A stretch of 64,000 nt of DNA from contig NW_026776913.1 of NCBI RefSeq assembly GCF_030936135.1, positions 868,001-932,000 of the forward strand, read 5' to 3'. Position 1 is the stretch's first letter. The number at the start of each line of letters is the position of its first letter. This DNA is from Gavia stellata (taxonomy: Eukaryota > Chordata > Aves > Gaviiformes > Gaviidae). Of this stretch, positions 11,015-18,182 are shown in pieces. The notes under the pieces were generated by a model. It ran no database searches. It was not told the origin of the DNA and saw nothing but the letters and a program-made list of their open reading frames with translations. A program made the translations under genes and the position numbers.

Positions 11015-12235
11015 CAGAATCACGGAATGAGAGGGGTTGCAAGGGACCTCTGGAGATCATCTAGTCCAACCCCCCACCAGAGGAGGTTCACCTACAGCAG
11101 ATTGCACAGGAATGCTTCCATGTGAGTTTTGAATATCTCCAGAGAAGGAGACTCCAAAACCTCTCTGGGCAGCTTGTTCCAGTGCTCTGACACCCTCAAA
11201 GGAAAGAAGTTCCTCCTCATGTTACGATGGAATTTTCTATGACCATGTTTGTGCCCATTACCTCTTGTATTGTCACTGGGCACCACTGAAAAAAGACTGG
11301 CCCCATCCTCCTGGCACCCACCCCTTAACTATTTCTAAGCATTAATATGATCCCCCTCAGTCTTCTCTTCTCCAGACTAGAAAGACCCAAGTCCCTCAGC
11401 CTTTCCTCCTAAGAAAGATGTTCCACTCCCCTAATCATCTTCGTAGCCCTTTGCTGGACCCTCTCCAGCAGCTCCCTGTCCTTCTTGAACCGGGGAGCCC
11501 AGAACTGGGCACAGCACTCCAGATGCGCCTCAGCAGGGCAGAGTAGATGGGGAGGATAACCTCCCTCGCCCTCCTAGCCACACTCTTCTGGATGCAGCCC
11601 AGGATACCATTGGCCTTCTTGGCTACAAGGGCACATTGGTGGCTCATGGTCATCCTGTTGTCCCCCAGGACTCCCAGGTCCCTTTCCACAGAGCTGCTCT
11701 CCAGCAGCTCAGCCCCTAACCTGTGCTGATGCAGGGGGTTATTCCGCCCCCGGTGCAGTGCCCTACACTTGCCTTTGCTGAATTTCATCTTGTTCCTCTC
11801 TGCCCAACTCTCCAGCCTGTCCAGGTCACGCTGAATGGCAGCTCAGCCTTCCGCCGTATCCACCACTCCTCCCAGTTTTGTGTCATCAGCAAACTTGCTG
11901 AGGGCACCCTCTATCCCTTCATCCAGGTCATTGCTGAATATATTGAACAGGACTGGACCCAGTCCTGACCCCTGAGGAACGCCACTTGTTACAGACCTCC
12001 AACTAGCCTCTGGGCCACTAATCACAACCCTCGGAGCTCTGTCTATCAGCCAGTTTCCAATCCACCCCACTGTCCGTTCATCTAACCCACACTTCCTAAG
12101 CTTGCCTCTGAGGATGATGTGGGAGACGGTGTCGAAAGCCTTGCTGAAGCCAAGGCAGACAACATCCACTGCCCTCCCCGCATCTATCCATCCAGACATG
12201 TCATCGTAGGAGGCTATCAGATTGGTCAGACATCA
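11015..12235 (-). mobile_element. CR1 LINE, minus strand, broken reverse transcriptase
   Basis: The 3' end lies on the left: the reverse complement of about 11015-11031 is the CATTCCGTGATTCTGTGATT tail. Reading leftward from 12199, the translation shows [21 protein letters not shown] and the catalytic FADD motif (near 11880). Further blocks follow (11435-11788) and a C-terminal segment (11092-11286). Frameshifts separate these pieces. The sequence is clearly a different CR1 subfamily from the 18140-21098 element, and resembles the fragment at 21099-21492. Confidence 0.9.
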
Positions 12236-12525
12236 CTTTGCTTGGTGAGTCCATGTTGACTACCTCTGATAACCTTCTTTTCCTCCTGGTGCTTTGAGAT
12301 GACGCCCAGAACGAGCAGCACAGGGAATAAACAGGAAGAATTGGAGATCTGTGTGCGGTCGCAAGGCCAAAAGGGGACTGGTAAGGGACATGAAGGTTGG
12401 AGGCTGCCTTGGCTGTACTGGGCCGCAGCTTCTAGTTCCTCTTGTTTATTCTGCATGCTGCACGCATTAGTATAAACACATTTCAAATGTGCTCCAGTGT
12501 ACTCAGCACATCGTGGAGCTGAGGT
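12236..12525. mobile_element. CR1 5' fragments, head to head
   Basis: Reading left from about 12534 the minus strand encodes a CR1 endonuclease start (NKQEELEAA). A plus-strand piece near 12326-12365 encodes a related stretch (NKQEELE). Two short CR1 fragments therefore lie in opposite orientation, joining the minus-strand CR1 to the retroviral sequence. Confidence 0.55.
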
Positions 12526-12669
12526 ATAAGCCAATCAAAGGAGCAGAAGAGGCGCATGCATCGCGCGTCCATCACGTATGATCAGTTGAGAAGGTATAAA
12601 AGGAAATGTTGCAAAACAATAAACATCTCCTTTTACCATCGTCTATGGAGTCCGTTTTTCATTCCCTCA
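12526..12669 (+). mobile_element. Partial retroviral LTR (LTR-1, U3 end, R and U5)
   Basis: A CCAATCA box (12531), a TATA box TATAAAAG (12594) and a polyadenylation signal AATAAA (12618-12623) occur in retroviral order. The sequence ends in TCA at 12669, two bases before a primer-binding site. The left part of the LTR is missing and replaced by CR1 sequence, so the start is approximate. It does not resemble the other two LTRs in the window. Confidence 0.75.
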
Positions 12670-12671
12670 AA

Positions 12672-12683
12672 TGGTGACCCCGA
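12672..12683 (+). promoter_or_regulatory. Primer-binding site, tRNA-Trp type
   Basis: TGGTGACCCCGA begins two bases after the LTR-1 end. From knowledge of the family, avian leukosis/sarcoma viruses use a tRNA-Trp site starting with the same bases. Downstream bases diverge. Confidence 0.7.
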
Positions 12684-12813
12684 TATGGAGGTGGAAACGC
12701 GGAAGGAAGAGTCCGGAGGGAACCCCAGCTGAACGAATCAAGCTGGCAGCTGGACTGCGGCTTTAATCCTGGGACATCACCTCAAATGACAGGTGAGCAG
12801 CTGGGCAGAAATC

Positions 12814-12912
12814 ATGGGAGCTAACATATCAGCCGAGGAAGAGGCCATAGTGAAGTTGTTAATGAGTGAAGTTGTTAATGCAGCTCCTAGCGAAAAGAAG
12901 AGTGAAGTATGA
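12814..12912 (+). pseudogene. gag: Gag N-terminal fragment of the LTR-1 retrovirus
   Basis: An ATG at 12814 starts a 32-codon frame beginning MGANIS and continuing with an acidic stretch. The glycine at position 2 and the following serine fit an N-myristoylation signal of retroviral matrix proteins. The frame ends at a TGA (12910-12912), only eight bases before the TGTGG start of a second LTR. The rest of this gag is absent, so it is a remnant cut off by the next element. Confidence 0.6.
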
Positions 12913-12919
12913 TGCATTT

Positions 12920-13299
12920 TGTGGAGGAATGGCTTAGTAACAAGGGACACGATCTGATTCCCATGAGCAACCCAGTCTCTGATGAGGGGGAAGGCTCAGA
13001 GGAAACCGTTAACTGTCCTTGAAAGCCTGTTGTGATAAGAGACAGAGGAATGGTAAACAAGAAGAAGGAGCTACATCCACGAAGAGGAGAAGTGCTCCTG
13101 TGCGTGCACAAGAGCACTGTACCAATCTCACTCGCCGCCTTGGCGCGTGAACAGAGGCTGTAAGCCAATCATACAACTGTTGCGGACGCGTGTTCTTGGC
13201 ATCTGTCTATATATACTCTGTAAGCTTGAATAAAGGGGAGAACGACTATATTCATATTGAGATTTCATCGTTACTCCAGGTGGTTCTCCCTCTCCAACA
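12920..13299 (+). mobile_element. Retroviral LTR (LTR-2), 5' LTR
   Basis: The segment starts TGTGGAGG and ends CAACA, a typical TG...CA layout of about 380 bp. It contains CCAATC (13165), a TATATATA box (13208-13215) and AATAAA (13229-13234). A primer-binding site follows after two bases, which marks it as a 5' LTR. No polypurine tract precedes it. It lies inside the Gag start of the LTR-1 element. Confidence 0.75.
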
Positions 13300-13301
13300 T
13301 C

Positions 13302-13319
13302 TGGTAGTAGAGGATGGTT
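13302..13319 (+). promoter_or_regulatory. Primer-binding site, initiator tRNA-Met type
   Basis: TGGTAGTAGAGGATGGTT matches the complement of the 3' end of vertebrate initiator tRNA-Met, with one mismatch at the seventh base. It follows the LTR-2 end at a two-base spacing. A possible splice donor (GCGGTAAGC) lies near 13350. Confidence 0.65.
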
Positions 13320-13463
13320 CAGTTCGACTGAGGTCTCCGAGACTGCGGTAAGCAGCTAGAGGAGGGGAGTGGGAAAACCACGGCTGAGGGAGGTGCTGCT
13401 CGGACACAAGAAGTGGGGCAGATACCGGTGTGTGAGGTCGCTCCTCACCCCTCCGGTGCAGCA

Positions 13464-14140
13464 ATGGAAATAGAAGCTGCGGCCACCTTGCTTGCTGGAA
13501 TCCTCTCTAAGAGCGGGATTGAAGCACCTGTAAAGCGGCTGGTTAAGTTAATTAGGTTGGAACAGCGATGGGGTCATTTTTCTGACACGCACATACTGTT
13601 TTCTGTCTCGGAATGGCGGGGCTTTGGAGGGACAATGTGGCAAAAAACGATGGAGGGGAATGAAAAAGATGAGAAAGAAATAAGGACGGTCCGATGAGCA
13701 GTCGGCAAAAAGAGGCGGCAGTGCTCAAGTTTCTCTGCCATATACTCTCTACGAGAGGACTGAGTTATGACCTGTCTACCTCGAAGGCGCTGGAAGGGAT
13801 CCAAGGAGGCGGTCAAATTCTCCACTGCGTGGAGGTTCACCTCAGAGACTTTGACGTAAATGCAGCAGAGTGACGTGCTGCTGCTGCGGCGTTCATGACT
13901 ACCAACCCTACAGGAGTGTCTTTTGGTGCGCCGCCCGCGGCACCCGCCAGCCAAACCCAGCTGGACAGACGTGGCCTCCGGCAGCGCGGCGGTGCCAGTG
14001 CGGGTGCGGGGCCGCCATGGGCCCGGCCCTCCCCGCTGGTGCGCGGTCCCGCCGCCCAGGGATGCACAATCAGACCCACAGCACATCGATCCGCCGGCGC
14101 TCGCTGAACTGAGCGCGGCGGCTCGCCGGTGAACTTGGAC
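13464..14140 (+). pseudogene. gag: Degraded gag of the ERV, copy A
   Basis: An ATG at 13464 opens 77 codons ending at 13697, with a helical, matrix-like composition (a QRWGHFSD segment). No protein match can be made beyond the retroviral context. Downstream, broken frames to about 14140 correspond to the gag of the other ERV copy (45117-45420, minus strand), including a shared APASQTQLD stretch. Several stops and frameshifts are present. The role would have been the structural polyprotein. Confidence 0.6.
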
Positions 14141-14336
14141 TAAAAAAAAAAAAAGAAAAAAAAAGAGAGAAAAAAAAAAGAGAGAGAGAGAAAAAAAAGA
14201 GAGAGAAAAAAGAGAGACAAAAATAAAGAGAGAAAAAAGAAAAAAGAGAGAAAGAAAAAAGAGAGAGAGAAAAAAAGAGAGAGAAAAAAAGAGAGAAAAA
14301 AAGTAAGAGAAAAAAAGTAAGAGAGAGAAAAAAAGT
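14141..14336 (+). repeat. Purine-only A/G-rich tract in gag
   Basis: Almost 200 bases are nearly pure A and G (runs such as AAAAAGAGAGAGAAAA). It lies exactly where the other ERV copy has a similar tract (44945-45088) that reads as a Lys/Glu-rich stretch of Gag. The two tracts differ greatly in pattern. In copy A, everything between this tract and RNase H is deleted. Confidence 0.85.
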
Positions 14337-14581
14337 AAGCCCTGTTCCAGGGCTTACTGTTTTTACCGATGCAGGAAAAAAGTCAAAACGAGCCACTATT
14401 ACTTGGTGTGTTCAGGGACAATGGCATTCCCAATTGCTTACAGGTTATCCGCAAGATTCGTTGCAAACGTTGGAGCTGAAGGCCGAGGTTTGGGCTTTTC
14501 AGAATTGGGCAACTCAACCTCTTAACATTGTCTCTGATTCCTTGTATGTAGTGGGTACTGTTTAAACGGATTGAGCGATCT
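14337..14581 (+). pseudogene. pol: RNase H fragment of pol, copy A
   Basis: The translation shows the RNase H start (VFTDAGKKS, with the first catalytic Asp), then a LELKAE segment (catalytic Glu) and a SDSLYVV segment (third catalytic Asp). A frame change near 14558 separates it from the downstream integrase frame. The upstream protease and reverse transcriptase are missing. Confidence 0.75.
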
Positions 14582-15619
14582 ATGGTACGTGAGGTGAAAA
14601 ACCCAATATTATACCAGTTGTTGTTACAGATGTTGCATTTGTTAAATCAGCGAACCAATCCTTATTTTATTACGCATATTCGCAGCCATCAGTTTGACTC
14701 TGGTCTGGCCATTGGCAATAACAGAGCAGATGACTTAGTTGCCGCCGCTTGGGAAAATCGCCAAACTAACCTGTTTGAGCAAGCCCGGAATTCCCATGAA
14801 TTTTTTCACCAATCGGCTAAAGTTTTAGCAAGACAATTTAATCTTTCTATTTCTGATGCCCGTGGCATTGTGCAATCATGTCCGGACTGCCAAATTACAG
14901 GTCTGGCATTGGGTTTGGGAGTCAATCCTCGTGGATTGCATGCTTTACAATTGTGGCAGATGGACGTCACTCATATTCCTGAATTTGGGCGTCAAATATA
15001 TGTTCATGTAAGCATTGACACATATTCTCTGACTATGTGGGCAACGGCTCAGACAGGTGGAACGGCGAGACATGTAATTAGATATATGTGCGCATCCATC
15101 GCTGTGTTAGGTGTACCTAATGAAATTAAAACCGATAACGGTCCTGCTTATGTTTCGCAACGCTTCGCACATTTTTGTACCCAGTGGGGTATCCGTAGGT
15201 CTACGGGTATTCCACATTCCCCGACGGGACAGGCCATAGTAGAACGTGCTCACGCTGCGCTGAAATCACTTTTGCAAAAACAAAAAGGGGGAGACTCATC
15301 CCTGTGTCCAGCTGAACGGCTTGCAAAAGCGCTGTATGTGTTAAATTTTTTACGCTTAACGGGCAATCGCGAGTCCCCCCCAATAGTGATACATCATTTA
15401 TGGCTGAAATCTGGCCTGCAGCCCTCGACACCTGCGCGGGTACACTTCAAGGACCCAATTTCCGGAGAATGGAAAGGTCCTGCTGAAGTTAAAATGACTG
15501 GGAGAGGTTATGCTTGTAACTTAACAGATCAGGGTCCACGGTGGGTCACAGCACAGTGGATTAGGCCATGGAAAGAACCTCCTCCTTCGATTGACCCTGT
15601 CCAGTTGAATGACAACTGA
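14582..15619 (+). pseudogene. pol: Retroviral integrase, copy A (open frame, no own start)
   Basis: A 345-codon open frame covers the end of RNase H and a whole integrase. Visible parts are the N-terminal zinc-binding H-x3-H and C-x2-C pairs (HEFFH near residue 75; CPDC near residue 101), then the D,D-35-E core (Asp in WQMDVTH, Asp in TDNGPAY, Glu in IVERAH). A C-terminal SH3-like segment with GPAEV follows. It would insert viral cDNA into host DNA. The ATG at 14582 is internal to Pol, so this is a remnant rather than a gene with its own start. The type is closest to alpha/betaretroviral integrases. Copy B is at 42815-43852. Confidence 0.85.
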
Positions 15620-15764
15620 ATACGTGCACTGTACCACCTGCGGACGACAAGAATTCCGTCGTCGAGGATTAGCGGGACATTGGTGTCATGACTGTTTAAA
15701 AGGACAATACCAAATCGGTTCTCAATGCTTCTCGCATCGTGGTAGCAACAGGTCACGAGCCTGA
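15609..15764 (+). CDS. Small cysteine-pair ORF overlapping the integrase end, copy A
   Basis: An ATG at 15609 starts 51 codons in another frame, overlapping the last codons and stop of integrase by 11 bases. The product has two cysteine pairs, CTTC (residues 8-11) and CHDC (26-29), the second preceded by H-W. This is the layout of a small zinc-binding fold. The middle and end are basic and it lacks a signal peptide or membrane segment. The frame is identical in copy B (42670-42825), though the copies are recent duplicates. It lies where some complex retroviruses carry accessory genes. I recognise no family, and it could be chance. No function is claimed. Confidence 0.4.
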   Translation: MTTEYVHCTTCGRQEFRRRGLAGHWCHDCLKGQYQIGSQCFSHRGSNRSRA

Positions 15765-16455
15765 GGCCAACTCTGACAGACTGCTCCAACAGACTCAGTT
15801 ATGGTATACCCGGATCTGGCAGCAAGTGAATTCCGGGAACTCATCCACATAAGACTGCCCTTTTTAGAATTCTGATGAATATGTATGATTTTTCTGTATA
15901 TGAACTGAGGTGTTTTGCTAACCCATTGGAGCACTCGTGGTGGACAAATCCCCAGTGCTGCCCAGCGCTGTATTAAAGAATGCCTGCTTAATAACAAACT
16001 AGTTGTTATTAAGTTATTCATCTCAGAAAACCGTCCTGATCGCAGGCTCGGTACCGACTTTGTTGTTTCAGTTTCAGATGGGGCAATCTCTGTCTGGCTG
16101 CAGGAACCTCTGAATCGGCGACTCCCTAGGCCGGCCCCGGAGATTTCTCTGGAGGGACTCACCGATTCAGCAGATCCTCGCGGGGGCAGACAAGGACATC
16201 TGGTAAAAATAAGGCATTCTTTTTTGTTAGGGACCGGTCATTTCAAGCTGCTCATAAGTTGCGTTCGTTAGAACCCCGCCGGATGGCATACAATTGCATG
16301 TATGATTTGTATTAATCACTTGGTTACTATATTGCATGATTTGTATTGATCATTTGGTTAGTACGGTCATTTGGTTGTGAATGAATGGGAACAAACTAAA
16401 TCAAAGTGTGCTGATTTGTTTGAATATAAAAGGGTAAGCGGAGGAACAGATAAAT
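15765..16455 (+). other. ERV spacer between integrase and env, copy A
   Basis: A frame from about 15915 to 16271 is open in both ERV copies but has no ATG at its start (TTG). The copies differ at about nine residues, mostly by replacement changes, so there is no sign of constraint. Short AT-rich repeats (TTGTATTAATCACTTGG and TTGTATTGATCATTTGG, about 16306-16362) precede env. No transcript signal can be assigned. Confidence 0.5.
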
Positions 16456-17846
16456 ATGGAGCGGTGGTTGTTATTTATGGGCTTGTTAGCGTTACCTGGC
16501 AGAAGCCTTACTGCTTTCTCCGGTAATTCGTTTATCACCTTACTTCAAAAGGCTGTAAATATCACCGGGTTGAAGGAATGTTGGGTTTGTGGTATGGCTG
16601 ATCGATATGAGAACCCCCTAATTGGTATTCCGATAACAAATTGGAGTTCATACAATCCCTGTGAATTACTCAACAGTAGTGGTCAATGTGGAAACTTATC
16701 TAGCCCCTTAGAGGATCATCCCTACTCATTACAGCTACTCAATAAGTCTGTTGTTTTTATCAATTATACTTATGATAACGAGGCAGTAACCTCGAATAAA
16801 ACGTCCTCACCCTATTATGGGGATTTTAATACCTCGAAGGGGAATTGGACGAGAGTGCAGTTGAAATATGGTCCATTTAACGCACTTAGACAAGGTCGAC
16901 AAAACAACACGTCGGGTATAGATCTCCAACAGTGGACCGACTTTCTCTATGCTCTCACTGGGCAGAATAAAAGCCTCACGATCACGGTCACCTGTGACCT
17001 ACAACCAGGCCTATGGTGGCTGTGTGGTGATTTGATAGCCAGAAAGCAGTTGCCTGGCAACTGGACTGGGCACTGTACGCTTGGAATGTTAATACCAAAC
17101 CTCCAAGTGTTTAATCATTCTGACATGCATGGTATCGTACGCGGTGTTTGGACACAGTCACGATATCAGAGAAGCCGAGAGAACCCCTTAACCATTTACA
17201 ATACCAGTTTTCACAGCTTTGTTAGGGCAATCTTTCCTACATTGGGTATTCAACAGTTAGAGCAAGCCCTGGCAAATATTTCCACAGAAATGGAGCTCAT
17301 TGCCAATGCTACGGCCGCAGCCATCACTGCGTTGCAGATGGAAGTTCAATCCTTAAAGAGGTTGTATGGCAGAATCGCCAAGCTCTTGACCTCCTCACCG
17401 CACAGGCGGGAGGAGTCTGTACCCTTATAAACGAGTCTTGTTGCGCTTATGTAGATCAATCAGGGGCAATTTTATCCAATGTACAACAAATATGGGATCA
17501 TGCAAAAATCTTACATGCTATCACCCAGGTCAACGCTTCATGGTTGGAATTATTGTTTAAATCGTGGGGTATTACAGGATGGTTAGCATCACTGGTTAAA
17601 ACTGGGCTGTTTATATTGCTTGTCATTTTTGTAGCATTGCTTGTGTTGCCTTGTTTATTTCGATGTTTTCAAAAGACATTAGAAGGAATGGTGCGAAGAG
17701 TATGGTTCAACCAAGTGCCAATTCTGTCCAATGAGACTTGGAGTGTTCAAAAACAAGAAGGGGGAATTGTGGGAGATTTTCTGGTAAGAAATGGAAATCC
17801 TGTGAACACTCCAAGCACTGAAAATCTGTACTTAACTTGTATGTAG
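16456..17846 (+). pseudogene. env: Retroviral envelope gene, copy A, frameshifted
   Basis: The ATG at 16456 starts a signal peptide (hydrophobic run at residues 4-16) and a surface subunit rich in N-x-S/T sites. A CWVC motif lies near residues 42-45. The frame closes at a TAA near 17428. From about 17355 another frame carries the transmembrane subunit features, including C-x6-C-C (17418-17444), and runs through a membrane anchor (residues in 17590-17670) to a stop at 17846. A shift of reading frame therefore splits the gene, and copy B shares it. CxxC plus C-x6-CC is the gammaretroviral-type arrangement. The last ~79 bases lie inside the 3' LTR. Confidence 0.85.
17749..17767 (+). promoter_or_regulatory. 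Polypurine tract before the 3' LTR
   Basis: AAAAACAAGAAGGGGGAAT immediately precedes the TGTGGGAG start of the LTR, the expected plus-strand primer position of a retrovirus. Confidence 0.65.
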
Positions 17847-18182
17847 GCCTCTGGACTCAGAGGTTATGAGCAGACAATGATATGGGCTGAAAGGTTACTT
17901 TTGGGCAACATGAATGCTCTGTGAGAAAAGGGAGGAAATCATGATAAAGACAGAACTTCAGCCAGGATTTAGGCAGGAGCCACGTTCCCATGGACAGCTA
18001 GCTTTAACCAAGGGTAGAATGCTTAGAGTCATGTGCTTGCTTGCTGAAAACCAATCATAATGCCGACGGCGCATGTAATGTGATAACAGAATGTATATTA
18101 ACTGCGCTATCCGCGCAATAAAGTTGGCATCAACCTGATCATATAGGTCGTCGTGTTGTTGTCCGTGACTTCTGTGTCAACA
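17768..18182 (+). mobile_element. Retroviral 3' LTR (LTR-3), copy A
   Basis: The LTR begins TGTGGGAG after the polypurine tract and holds CCAATCA (18051), a TATA-like TATATTA (18094) and AATAAA (18117-18122). Its end is uncertain. CAACA at 18178-18182 would fit, but CR1 sequence may already begin near 18140. It does not match LTR-1 or LTR-2, so the provirus has mismatched LTRs. The copy at 40252-40666 shares the same junction with CR1. Confidence 0.75.

Noticed and set aside
15915-16271. 118-codon frame between integrase and env as an accessory gene
   Set aside because: It begins at TTG, not ATG. Differences from the copy B version are mostly replacements, and the copies end at different stops. 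This fits drift.
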